From: Rubrivivax sp.
GTDB lineage: Bacteria > Pseudomonadota > Gammaproteobacteria > Burkholderiales > Burkholderiaceae_C
DNA: 64,000 bases
Direction: 5' to 3'
Assembly: GCA_027491255.1 (NCBI GenBank)
Contig: JAIXWM010000057.1
Coordinates: 18,260 to 82,259 of the forward strand
The notes beneath the pieces were generated by a model. It was not told where the DNA came from. It did no database searches and worked only from the letters and a program-made list of their open reading frames with translations. Of this stretch, positions 43,676 to 51,916 are shown in pieces (the first letter of the stretch is position 1; every line of letters begins with the position of its first letter). A program made the position numbers and the translations under genes.

Positions 43676-43842
43676 GGCGTACTCGGGTCGCAGCGGCGTG
43701 CAGCGGCCCTGGCGGGGTCGCGCAGTTCGCGCCGCAGGAACTGGCCGACGGGACTCTCGCGCAGGTCGTCGAGGACGGCGACCGCGCGGGGCCTCTTGTG
43801 GCCATCGGGATTCTCGCGGCATCGACACTCACAATGGAACAC
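43672..43842 (-). CDS. Small ORF, first of the FGE chain
   Basis: A 56-residue frame opens at GTG 43842 (FHCECRCRENPDGHKRPR) and continues AVAVLDDLRESPVGQFLRRE to end at the ATGA that starts the next small gene. Cys/His at the N-terminus (HCECRC) could bind metal. No ribosome site is evident, so the start is uncertain. It is possibly one broken gene together with the next frame. Function unknown. Confidence 0.3.
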   Translation of the reverse strand: MFHCECRCRENPDGHKRPRAVAVLDDLRESPVGQFLRRELRDPARAAARRCDPSTP

Positions 43843-43851
43843 TGACGACAA

Positions 43852-43877
43852 CGTCACGGCGGCGTCACCGGCGTCAC
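43852..43877. promoter_or_regulatory. Direct CGTCAC repeats in the divergent FGE/MBL promoter
   Basis: Three CGTCAC motifs occur at 43852, 43863 and 43872 between divergent genes, spaced roughly one helical turn apart, with a fourth partial ATCACC. This is consistent with a regulator-binding array. The evidence is spacing only. Confidence 0.3.
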
Positions 43878-43963
43878 AATCACCTGCCTCTCCTGTGGGC
43901 CCGGTGATCCGGGTGGTCAGAAGATCGCGACCCCACCCGCCACCGTCGACAGAGGAACAAGAA

Positions 43964-45049
43964 ATGAAGCGTCGCGCGAAATCGGCCCTGTGGACAGGCG
44001 CCCTGCTGGCCCTGGTCGCCGCCGTGCTTTGGTGGCAGCGCGCACCGCTGACCGTGGCCCTGATGACGCGGCAGGTGAACGCGATGACGGCAGCGGCCGA
44101 CCCGCTCGCCGCCCTGCCGGACGGCCTGCACGTGGGCTTGTGCGGTGCCGGCTCTCCTTTCCCGGACGACCAGCGCAGCGGCCCCTGCACCGCCGTGGTG
44201 GCGGGCAGGCGCCTGTTCATCTTCGACGCGGGCTCGGGCGCCGGCCGCAACATCGCCCGCATGCGGCTCAATGCCGGACAGATCGAAGCGCTGTTCCTCA
44301 CCCACTACCACTCCGACCACATCGACGGCCTGGGCGAACTGATGCTGCAGCGCTGGATCCAGCGCACGTCCAAGGAACCGCTGCCGGTGCATGGCCCGAT
44401 GGGCCTGGAAAAGGTGCTGCAGGGCTTCAACGACGCCTACACGCTCGACAAGGGTTACCGCACCGCTCACCACGGGCAGGCCGTGGCGCCACCCGAAGGC
44501 TTCGGCAGCACGGCACGGCCTTTCGAACTGCCCGCCGACACGGGGCGCAAGGTCCTGCTGGCCGAGCCCGATCTGGAGATCGTGGCCTTCGCGGTGGATC
44601 ATGGGCCGGTCCACCCGGCCGTGGGCTACCGCATCCGCTACAAGGACCGCAGCCTGGTGATCAGCGGCGACACGCGCAAGAGCGCAGCGGTGGCGCGCGA
44701 GTCGAAGGGCGTGGACCTGCTGCTGCACGAGGCCTTGTCACCGCAGTTGCTGTCGATCCTGGAAAGCGGCTTCAGCCAGGCCGGCAGGCAGAACCTGGCA
44801 AAGGTCATGTTCGACGTGGTGAACTACCACACCACGCCCGAAGAAGCCGCCCAGATCGCGCAGGACGCGGGCGTGAAGGCGCTGGTCTTCAACCACATCG
44901 TGCCGCCGCTGCCCTTGTCGGGGCTGGACCCCGTGTTCCTGCAGCGCGCCGCCACCATCTACACCGGCCCGCTGCGCATCGGTGTGGACGGCGACTGGAT
45001 CACGCTGGCGGCGGGCCGCTCATCGGTCGACATGGGCAAGCGGCCCTGA
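43964..45049 (+). CDS. Periplasmic metallo-beta-lactamase-fold hydrolase
   Basis: This 361-residue protein has an N-terminal signal/anchor (about 8-25). The MBL zinc signature THYHSDHIDG gives H114, H116, D118 and H119, followed by a conserved SGDTRKS and final NHIVPP. The order resembles tRNase Z/arylsulfatase-like MBL proteins, but export rules out a tRNA role. Alkyl- or arylsulfatase or esterase activity would fit the neighbouring sulfatase. GAGGAA precedes the ATG. The sulfatase gene follows 43 bp downstream, so they form an operon. Confidence 0.85.
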   Translation: MKRRAKSALWTGALLALVAAVLWWQRAPLTVALMTRQVNAMTAAADPLAALPDGLHVGLCGAGSPFPDDQRSGPCTAVVAGRRLFIFDAGSGAGRNIARMRLNAGQIEALFLTHYHSDHIDGLGELMLQRWIQRTSKEPLPVHGPMGLEKVLQGFNDAYTLDKGYRTAHHGQAVAPPEGFGSTARPFELPADTGRKVLLAEPDLEIVAFAVDHGPVHPAVGYRIRYKDRSLVISGDTRKSAAVARESKGVDLLLHEALSPQLLSILESGFSQAGRQNLAKVMFDVVNYHTTPEEAAQIAQDAGVKALVFNHIVPPLPLSGLDPVFLQRAATIYTGPLRIGVDGDWITLAAGRSSVDMGKRP

Positions 45050-45092
45050 GCCCCTTGCGCGAACCGACGTCACGCAGCCTGGAGCCACGGAC

Positions 45093-46763
45093 ATGATCAA
45101 GAAAGCGGCCTGGACCCTGGCAGCCCTGCTGGTGCTGGCTGCAGTGGCCTTCTACGCCGTGGGGGGCCGTGCGGGGCTGCTGCTGCTGACGGTGAAGTTC
45201 GTGCTGCGCCAGGACTACGCGCCGACCCGCGAGGTGGCGTGGCAGGCCGGGCCCGCAGCGCCGGCTGCGGAGGCTGGCGCGCCGCGTCGTCCGCCCAACG
45301 TGGTGCTGATCGTCGCCGACGATCTGGGCTTCAACGACATCACCCGCTACGGCGGCGGTATCGCCGGCGGCAGGGTGCCGACACCGAACATCGACAGCAT
45401 CGCCCAGCAGGGTGTGGATTTCCGCACCGGCTATTCGGGCAACGCCACCTGCGCGCCGGCGCGCGCGGCCATCATGACCGGGCGCTACGCCACGCGCTTC
45501 GGCTTCGAGTTCACGCCCACGCCCAAGCAATTCATGCAGGCCATCACCGGCATGGCCCCGGCCGATCAACTGTTCAAGCCGGTCTACCACGCCGAACGCG
45601 AGGCCAACCTCATCCCCTATGAAGACATGGGGCTGCCCACCAGCGAAATCACCTTGGCCAGGTTGTTGAAAGGCGCGGGCTACCACACGGTGCACCTGGG
45701 CAAATGGCATCTGGGCGACAGCCCGCAGTTCAGAGCCTACCGACACGGCTTCGACGAGTCGTTGTCGCACCTGCACGGTGCATCGATGTTCCTGCCCACC
45801 AAGCACCCGGGCGTCGTCAACGCGATGCAGGACTTCGACCCCATCGACAAGTTCCTGTGGGCGGCCGAGCCCTGGGCCGTGCGTTTCATGGACGGTGAAC
45901 CCTTCCAGCCGCCCAAGTACATGACCGACTACCTCACCGACGAAGCGCTGAAGGTGGTGGCGGCCAACAAGCACCGGCCCTTCTTCATGTACCTGGCCTA
46001 CAACGCGCCGCACACGCCGCTGCAGGCCACACGCGAAGACTACGACGCGCTTGGCTTCATCCCCGACCACACGATGCGCGTCTACGCCGCGATGATCAGG
46101 TCGCTGGACCGCAACATCGGCCGTGTGCTGCAGTCGCTGAAGGACCAGGGTCTCGACGACAACACCCTGGTCATCTTCACCAGCGACAACGGCGGCGCGC
46201 ACTACATCGGGCTGGACGGGATCAACTCACCCTACCGCGGCTGGAAGGCCACCTTCTTCGAGGGCGGCATCCGGGTCCCGTTCTTCATGCGCTGGCCAGG
46301 CACCATCCCGGCCGGGTCCAGCGTCACGGCGCCGGTCAGCCATTTCGACATCTTCGCCACGGCGGCCGCTGCCGCAGGGCAGAAGGCGCCGACCGACCGC
46401 ATCATCGACGGCGTCAACCTGCTGCCCTTCATCAAGGGCGAAGCGCCCGGCCGACCGCACGATGTGCTGTTCTGGCGAACCGACACCTACCTCACGGTCC
46501 GTGCGGGCGACTGGAAGTTGCAGGTGTCGGAACAGCCGAAGAAGGACTGGCTGTTCAACCTGGCCACCGACCCCACCGAAAAGACCAACCTGGCCGCCAA
46601 GGAACCGGAGCGTGTGGCCGCGCTGAAGGCCCAGTTGCTGGAATGGAACAAGGCTCAGCGCAAACCGCTGTGGCCTTCGATGGGCGCCGGTGCCATCGCG
46701 ATCGACCAAACGATGAAGCAGCCCATTAAGGCCAGCGACGAATACGTCTACTACGGCAACTGA
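45093..46763 (+). CDS. Sulfatase 1 (arylsulfatase family)
   Basis: This 556-residue type I sulfatase hydrolyses a sulfate ester. An N-terminal membrane helix (about 5-24) anchors or exports it. Metal ligands D76-D77 are in VADDLGFND, and the formylglycine precursor C120 lies in CAPAR, matching C-x-P-x-R. HLGKWHLG and TSDNGG supply the remaining active-site residues. It needs activation by FGE, whose gene is divergent across the MBL gene. The substrate is not predictable from sequence. Length is usual. Confidence 0.93.
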   Translation: MIKKAAWTLAALLVLAAVAFYAVGGRAGLLLLTVKFVLRQDYAPTREVAWQAGPAAPAAEAGAPRRPPNVVLIVADDLGFNDITRYGGGIAGGRVPTPNIDSIAQQGVDFRTGYSGNATCAPARAAIMTGRYATRFGFEFTPTPKQFMQAITGMAPADQLFKPVYHAEREANLIPYEDMGLPTSEITLARLLKGAGYHTVHLGKWHLGDSPQFRAYRHGFDESLSHLHGASMFLPTKHPGVVNAMQDFDPIDKFLWAAEPWAVRFMDGEPFQPPKYMTDYLTDEALKVVAANKHRPFFMYLAYNAPHTPLQATREDYDALGFIPDHTMRVYAAMIRSLDRNIGRVLQSLKDQGLDDNTLVIFTSDNGGAHYIGLDGINSPYRGWKATFFEGGIRVPFFMRWPGTIPAGSSVTAPVSHFDIFATAAAAAGQKAPTDRIIDGVNLLPFIKGEAPGRPHDVLFWRTDTYLTVRAGDWKLQVSEQPKKDWLFNLATDPTEKTNLAAKEPERVAALKAQLLEWNKAQRKPLWPSMGAGAIAIDQTMKQPIKASDEYVYYGN

Positions 46764-46770
46764 GGCTGGC

Positions 46771-46869
46771 GTGGGCGAGCCGCGCACCGCGTTCCGCCAC
46801 GTCGACGACATGGACGCGCTGCACCGCGAATTCAGGGCGCTGCGGGCGACGGTGCTGCAGACGGCATGA
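46771..46869 (+). CDS. Possible 32-residue peptide after sulfatase 1
   Basis: A short frame starts at GTG 46771 with GAGG 5 nt upstream and reads GEPRTAFRHVDDMDALHREF, then RALRATVLQTA. It lies 7 bp behind sulfatase 1 and overlaps the 3' end of the convergent dehalogenase gene. It could be a small protein or the tail of a lost gene. Confidence 0.25.
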   Translation: MGEPRTAFRHVDDMDALHREFRALRATVLQTA

Positions 46870-47788
46870 CAGGCGTGGCCTTGATGAACGCCACGATGGC
46901 CTGAGCCACTTCGGCGCCGCGGTCCTCCTGCAGGAAGTGGCCAGCGCCGCGCGTCACCGCATGCGGCTGCCCTCGGGTCCCCGGAACGCACTCGTGCCAG
47001 ATGCGGTGGCCGCCCCGCGTCACCGGGTCGCGGTTGCTGAAGAGCGTGAGGAAGGGCTTGTTCCAGCGCTTGAAAACCTCCCAGGCCGCTTCGTTGCGTT
47101 CGCGCTCGGGGTCTTCGGGCGTCGTGGGAACGAAGGTGGGAAACAGCCGCGCACCCAGGCGATGGCGACGGGTGGGAAAGGGCGCGTCGTAGGCCGCGAC
47201 CTCCTCGGGCGTCAGCCCGTCCACACAGCCCGTCTTGACGATGCGGCCGATCGGGAACCAAGGGCTGTAGCGCGCAAAGGCACGCCAGATCTTGAAGGCG
47301 CGCGGGACCGGCGTGGTGCCGGTGGGCAGGCCGCCGTTGGCCAGCACGATGCGGTCGAAGCGTTGCGGCGCACCCGCCGCCAGACGCAGCCCGATCAAGG
47401 AGCCCCAGTCCTGGCAGAACAGCGTCAGGTGCCGCAGGTCGTTGGCCTCCATCCAGGCCGTCATCCACAGCACATGGTTGAAGTACGAGTAGTCCTTGGC
47501 GTGGCAAGGCTTGTCGGAACGACCGAAGCCCACCAGGTCCGGCGCGATGACACGAAAGCCGCCCTGCAGCAGCACCGGGATCATCTTGCGATACAGGAAG
47601 GACCAGGTCGGCTCGCCGTGCATCAGCAGCACCGCCGGCGCGTCGCGCGGGCCTTCGTCGATGTGGGCGATGCGCAGCCCGCCCACCGTGGTGTAGTGCG
47701 GGGTGTAGGGGAAATCCGGCACCCGCGCGAAGCGGGCTTCGTCGGTGCGCAGGAAGTCGGTGACGACGGGCAATGCGGACATGGACAT
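46832..47788 (-). CDS. Haloalkane dehalogenase-like alpha/beta hydrolase
   Basis: This 318-residue enzyme has HGEPTWSFLYRKM (oxyanion HGEP, 58-61) and nucleophile elbow CQDWGSLIG with D127 followed by W128, the Asp-Trp pair that attacks and holds the halide in haloalkane dehalogenases (HLD-I, DhlA-like). GAGHFLQED carries the base. An Asp nucleophile excludes a normal serine esterase; fluoroacetate dehalogenase or epoxide hydrolase are alternatives. It is the last gene of the six-gene operon, its ATG sharing a base with the SDR stop. Confidence 0.82.
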   Translation of the reverse strand: MSMSALPVVTDFLRTDEARFARVPDFPYTPHYTTVGGLRIAHIDEGPRDAPAVLLMHGEPTWSFLYRKMIPVLLQGGFRVIAPDLVGFGRSDKPCHAKDYSYFNHVLWMTAWMEANDLRHLTLFCQDWGSLIGLRLAAGAPQRFDRIVLANGGLPTGTTPVPRAFKIWRAFARYSPWFPIGRIVKTGCVDGLTPEEVAAYDAPFPTRRHRLGARLFPTFVPTTPEDPERERNEAAWEVFKRWNKPFLTLFSNRDPVTRGGHRIWHECVPGTRGQPHAVTRGAGHFLQEDRGAEVAQAIVAFIKATPVMPSAAPSPAAP

Positions 47789-48579
47789 CAGACTCCGAAG
47801 ATGCGGGCCAGGCGAACGCCGAAACCCTGGACCCAGGGCGCCACGTAGCGCAGCCGGGGCTTGCGGGCCTGCGCCGCCTTGACGATCTGCGCGACGATCG
47901 AGCGCGTGGACCTGGCTTCCAGAAATGCGAAGGTGCGCGCCTCTTGCGCCTTCATCCTTTCGGCCTGGCCCGCAAAGTAGGACTGCGGTCCCATCCACGT
48001 GTACTTGCGATCGGTCATCGCCTGGTTGAAGCCGGTGTGGATCGCGCCGGGTTCGATCAGGGCCACGTGCACATTGCAGCGCAACTGCTCGAGTTCCGCG
48101 CGCAGGCCGGCGCCCGCTGCCGAGAGCGCGAACTTGCTCATCGAATACGGCATCAGAAAGGGCATGGGCACGCGGCCGGCGATGGAGCTGACGAACAGCA
48201 CCGTGCCGCGCCGGCGCGCGATCATGCCGCGCAATGCGAGCTGCGTGAGTTCCAGCGTGGCGAACACGTTGACCTCGAAGACCTTGCGGATGCGGTCCAC
48301 GTCGACCTCCGCCAGCGACCCCGATTCGCCGATGCCGGCGTTGTTGATCAGCATGTCCAGCTCCAGCGCAAGGATCTGCTCGCGGTCGGCCGCCGACGTG
48401 ATGTCGAGCTTGAAGACCTGCAAGGCCACGCCGCGCGACTCGGCCTGGGCACGCAGGCGCGCGGCCTGCGCCTCGTCGAAGGTGGTGGCGATGACCTTGT
48501 GGCCGAGCGCTGCCAAGGCCCAGGCCGTGTCCTGGCCGATGCCGCTGCCGGCGCCCGTGATGAGGATGGTTCTCGTCAT
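47788..48579 (-). CDS. Short-chain dehydrogenase/reductase
   Basis: This 263-residue classical SDR has the dinucleotide motif TGAGSGIG (8-15), NNAG near 80, Ser in VSSIAG and catalytic YSMSK. It oxidises or reduces an alcohol/ketone intermediate with NAD(P)H. It shares a base with the dehalogenase start and overlaps the upstream propeller gene by ATGA, implying co-translation. The substrate is probably the product of desulfation. Confidence 0.9.
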   Translation of the reverse strand: MTRTILITGAGSGIGQDTAWALAALGHKVIATTFDEAQAARLRAQAESRGVALQVFKLDITSAADREQILALELDMLINNAGIGESGSLAEVDVDRIRKVFEVNVFATLELTQLALRGMIARRRGTVLFVSSIAGRVPMPFLMPYSMSKFALSAAGAGLRAELEQLRCNVHVALIEPGAIHTGFNQAMTDRKYTWMGPQSYFAGQAERMKAQEARTFAFLEARSTRSIVAQIVKAAQARKPRLRYVAPWVQGFGVRLARIFGV

Positions 48580-49826
48580 GCGACGTGTACCCTGGCCAGG
48601 CGGCCCATCGAAGACCAGTAGAAATCACGCCCCCAGCCCGGGCTGGGGAAGACCACCCCCTGCATCAGGCCACCGGTGCGCACGCGGCCCCGCTCGGTGC
48701 CGGTGCGGATGTCCAGCACCACCACCTCTTCGCCATGGCGACGGTAGTCGTTGACCACCATTTCACCGCTGTCGGGGTACAGGATCATGTGGCTGGCACA
48801 GCCGAAGGGCGCCTTGCGCCACAGCGGTGTCAGCGTGCGCGCAGCGGCATTGAACCGCCAGGCTTGCAGCACCGCGTTGGCCGAGTCGTAGCCGACGACG
48901 ATGCCGCGCTGCCCATCCACCAGCGGCGGGTTCGTGATGCTGCCGCCGGGCAGGCCGCAGATGTCCAGCGCCTGGTGGTCGGTGGCGTCGGTCAGTGACA
49001 CCCGGATCAGCCGGTTGGCGGTGCGGCTGACACCGGCGCCCAGCATGCGGTGGCGGTAGCGGTGCGCGCCGTTGTCCATGAACCAGGCTTGCCCGCCGTC
49101 GAGCACCACGTCCCAGCCATGGGCCTGCGGGCTTCGGCCGACGTAGTCGAAACGCCAGTCGGGGTCCCGCACCAAGGCGCGTGCGGCATCGCTCCAGTGG
49201 TAGCGGAAGATGGACCGCACACCCACCACATAGACCGTGTTGCCGCTGGCGCTGAGCCGGGCGATGGAGGGCTCGGGGGCTTCGGTGTCGGCGCACGCCG
49301 GCACGAGCGATTCGGGGTCGACGACGGTCAGGCGCGCCGGGGTGATGGCCGACAGGTTCTTGGTGACGATCAACCCGTTGTCCAGCACCACGAAGGAGTT
49401 GTAAGGCTGGTCCAGCGGCAACTTCAGCGACGCCAGCGGCACGCAGCGTCGACTCAAGCGGTGGGCATGGCAGCCGTAGACGACATAGAGATCGCCATTG
49501 CGGTGGATGGCCATGCCACCGGGCCACATCGGCCCGCCGCGAAGGCGCGGCGAACGGTGCAGAGGCTTCAGCGTCACGGGGTCGATCTGCTCGACGCAAG
49601 CGGTGGTCGGCAGGCCGATGTGGCTGCGCAGCACGGAGTGCGTCAGCAGGTAGACCTCCCCCGGCGTGCCCAGCACGGTCATCGTGGACATCCAGGTGCG
49701 CCGCGTGGTGGCACGCAGGGCCTCCCCCGCCTGCAGGCTCAGGCCCGGTCCCGTTCGGGGCTGTTGCAGCCGCTGCGCCCCGGCGTCCTCGGCCGGCCAG
49801 GGGCTGCCAAGGTAGCCGACGCTCAT
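48576..49826 (-). CDS. Beta-propeller-like protein of the sulfatase operon
   Basis: This 416-residue protein has repeated sheet-forming blocks (NGDLYVVYGCHAHRLS, NSFVVLDNGLIVTKNLSAI, GNTVYVVGVRSIFRYHW, PDSGEMVVNDYRRHGEEVVV), suggesting a six- or seven-bladed propeller similar to SMP-30/lactonase or quinoprotein-like folds. There is no obvious signal peptide or PQQ motif. Lactonase, hydrolase or scaffold function is possible; I cannot name it. Stop and start overlap neighbours by ATGA on both sides. Confidence 0.7.
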   Translation of the reverse strand: MSVGYLGSPWPAEDAGAQRLQQPRTGPGLSLQAGEALRATTRRTWMSTMTVLGTPGEVYLLTHSVLRSHIGLPTTACVEQIDPVTLKPLHRSPRLRGGPMWPGGMAIHRNGDLYVVYGCHAHRLSRRCVPLASLKLPLDQPYNSFVVLDNGLIVTKNLSAITPARLTVVDPESLVPACADTEAPEPSIARLSASGNTVYVVGVRSIFRYHWSDAARALVRDPDWRFDYVGRSPQAHGWDVVLDGGQAWFMDNGAHRYRHRMLGAGVSRTANRLIRVSLTDATDHQALDICGLPGGSITNPPLVDGQRGIVVGYDSANAVLQAWRFNAAARTLTPLWRKAPFGCASHMILYPDSGEMVVNDYRRHGEEVVVLDIRTGTERGRVRTGGLMQGVVFPSPGWGRDFYWSSMGRLARVHVA

Positions 49827-51628
49827 CCCGCCGCGCCGCGGCGGCGCCGGGCGCGCGCCACCAGCATCGCCGGCACCCCCAGCAGCAGCAGCAATGCCAC
49901 CACGCCATGGGGCCAGTACGTGGGGATCCAGTAATTGACGAAGGTGTTGATCATCACCTGGTCGACCGGGTTGTAGCCCTCGGGCATGGGCAGCACGCCG
50001 TGGGCCCGGGCCCAGGCGGCGTAGTCGGCCTGCATGGCCTTGAACTGCGCGGGCAGGACCGCCTGCAGGTCCTTGGTTTCGCCCGGGTCGACGCTCAGGT
50101 CGTACAGGCGCCACTGCCCATCGCCGGCCGGCGAGTTGTTCAGCACCAGTTTCAGGTCGCCCTTGAAGAGCGCCTTGTTGCCGGCCAGTTCATAGCCCAG
50201 GGATTCGTCGCTGCCGCGCACGCGAGCGCCCGGGTCGGCCAGCACGGGCAGCAGGCTGCGGCCGGTCATCGCCTCGATCGGCTGGCCCTGGTAGGTGCGA
50301 CCGGGTCGCGGCACCTGCGCCAGGTCCAGCAAGGTGGGCACGATGTCGGTGACGTGGGTCAGGCCGGCATGGATCTGGTTGGACGCCGCCACGGCCTTGC
50401 CGCTGATGATCAAGGGCGAGCGAATCCCGCCTTCACCGGCGTAGAACTTGAACGTGCTCAGCGGCGAGGCCGAGGCGCTGGCCCACGAAGGCCCGGGCAC
50501 GACGTAAGCGCCGGGCCCGCCCAGGCGGTCGATGTCGCGGCTGTAGTTGAAGAGCAGCCACGGAACGGCCGCCTTGTAGTCCGAACCCTCGGGGCCGTTG
50601 TCGGACAGGAAGACGAACACCGTGTGGTCGAACTCGCCTGTGGATTTCAGGTGCGCGATGAGCCGGCCCACTTCGTGGTCCATGGCTTCGGCCATCGCCG
50701 CGTAGACCTCCATCAGGCGCGACTGGTACTGCTTTTCCCGGGCACTCAGGGCGGCCCAGTCGAGCGTGGTGCCCATGGTCGCCATCGCAGCGTCTTTCGG
50801 GACCAGGCCAAGTTCAGCGGCCTTGGCGCGACGCGCCTCCCGCAGCGCCGTCCAGCCGCCGTCGTAGCGGCCCTTGTACTTGTCGATGAAGGCTTGCGGC
50901 GCCTGGACCGGCACGTGGTTGGCCTGAAAGCCCACATAGGCGAAGAAGGGCTTGCCACTGGAGGCGCCTGCGCGCAGGTGCTCGATGGTCTTGTCGACGA
51001 TGAAGGTCGAAGAGTAGAACTGCTTCGGCAGCACAGGCGTGCGGCCGTTCTCGAACCAGTTCACGCGCGCCGTGTGGGGCAGGTAGCGCTTCTCGGGCTC
51101 CCAGTTGTCAGAACCCGTGTCACCCATGACGAAGGACCGGTCGAAGCCGCGCTGGTCGGGCAGGTTGCGGGGCTCGTTGCCCACGTTCCACTTGCCGGTC
51201 ACGGACGTCCGGTAGCCGCCCGCCTGCAGCAGCGTGGCCACGGTCACCACATTGGGCACCAGGGTGGCCTGGTAGCCCGGCTGGCCCAGGTGCGCACCCG
51301 GCATGGTCTCGCGCAGGTTGCCGTGGCCGTTGCGGTGGTTGTCCACGCCCGTGAGCAGCATGGCGCGCGTGGGCGAGCACGACGCAGCGACGTGGAAGTT
51401 GGAGAAGCGCACGCCGCGGCGGGCCAGCTCGTCGAGATGGGGCGTGGAAATCTCGCCACCGAACGCGCCGACGTCGGTGAAGCCCCAGTCGTCAGCCACC
51501 ATCACGACGAAGTTGGGCCTGACGGGGGCCGCCGCAGCCACCGACGCCGGCGCGGGCGGGGCCCCGATGGCGGCGGCGCCGGTCAGCACAGCCCAGGCCG
51601 ACCACAGTGCGATGAGTACCGGTTTCAT
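49823..51628 (-). CDS. Sulfatase 2 (arylsulfatase family), C-terminally anchored
   Basis: This 601-residue type I sulfatase has a signal peptide (1-22). Metal Asp pair D46-D47 is in VADDWGF and formylglycine Cys C84 is in CSPTR (C-x-P-x-R). TGVDNHRNGHGN, VTGKWNVG and LSDNGPEG resemble Pseudomonas-type arylsulfatase. A C-terminal hydrophobic helix (GVVALLLLLGVPAMLVARARRRR) would tether it to the membrane, an unusual feature. It belongs to the six-gene operon, third in order. Confidence 0.93.
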   Translation of the reverse strand: MKPVLIALWSAWAVLTGAAAIGAPPAPASVAAAAPVRPNFVVMVADDWGFTDVGAFGGEISTPHLDELARRGVRFSNFHVAASCSPTRAMLLTGVDNHRNGHGNLRETMPGAHLGQPGYQATLVPNVVTVATLLQAGGYRTSVTGKWNVGNEPRNLPDQRGFDRSFVMGDTGSDNWEPEKRYLPHTARVNWFENGRTPVLPKQFYSSTFIVDKTIEHLRAGASSGKPFFAYVGFQANHVPVQAPQAFIDKYKGRYDGGWTALREARRAKAAELGLVPKDAAMATMGTTLDWAALSAREKQYQSRLMEVYAAMAEAMDHEVGRLIAHLKSTGEFDHTVFVFLSDNGPEGSDYKAAVPWLLFNYSRDIDRLGGPGAYVVPGPSWASASASPLSTFKFYAGEGGIRSPLIISGKAVAASNQIHAGLTHVTDIVPTLLDLAQVPRPGRTYQGQPIEAMTGRSLLPVLADPGARVRGSDESLGYELAGNKALFKGDLKLVLNNSPAGDGQWRLYDLSVDPGETKDLQAVLPAQFKAMQADYAAWARAHGVLPMPEGYNPVDQVMINTFVNYWIPTYWPHGVVALLLLLGVPAMLVARARRRRGAAG

Positions 51629-51631
51629 GGC

Positions 51632-51916
51632 TCAACCCCGATTCGATGCGAGCGCGTGTTGATCGGCCAAGGGCTTCCAGTGCAGCAGGCCGAACAGCAG
51701 CGTCAGCAGCACGCTGAGCGCCAAGGCGCCCCGGTACAAGCGCACGTGCTTGAACATGAACACCAGCTCGGCGGCGTGCAGCGCCAACAGCACGCCGGCC
51801 ACCAGCGGAGCGCGCTCGAAGCTGCCCGCCGGCAGCAGACCGGCCAGCTTGGCCAGGGCCAGGGCATAGGCCAGCAGACAAAGCGCGCGCAGCAGGTAGT
51901 TGATGGTGAGCCTCAT
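51632..51916 (-). CDS. Small membrane protein of the sulfatase operon
   Basis: This 94-residue protein has three predicted helices (LLRALCLLAYALALAKLAGLL, APLVAGVLLALHAAELVFM, ALALSVLLTLLFGLLHW). I do not recognise the family; it resembles DUF1145-type small membrane proteins in size. ATGA overlaps the preceding DsbA-like gene, and it ends 3 bp before sulfatase 2. Its tight coupling suggests a role with the membrane-tethered sulfatase. Confidence 0.65.
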   Translation of the reverse strand: MRLTINYLLRALCLLAYALALAKLAGLLPAGSFERAPLVAGVLLALHAAELVFMFKHVRLYRGALALSVLLTLLFGLLHWKPLADQHALASNRG

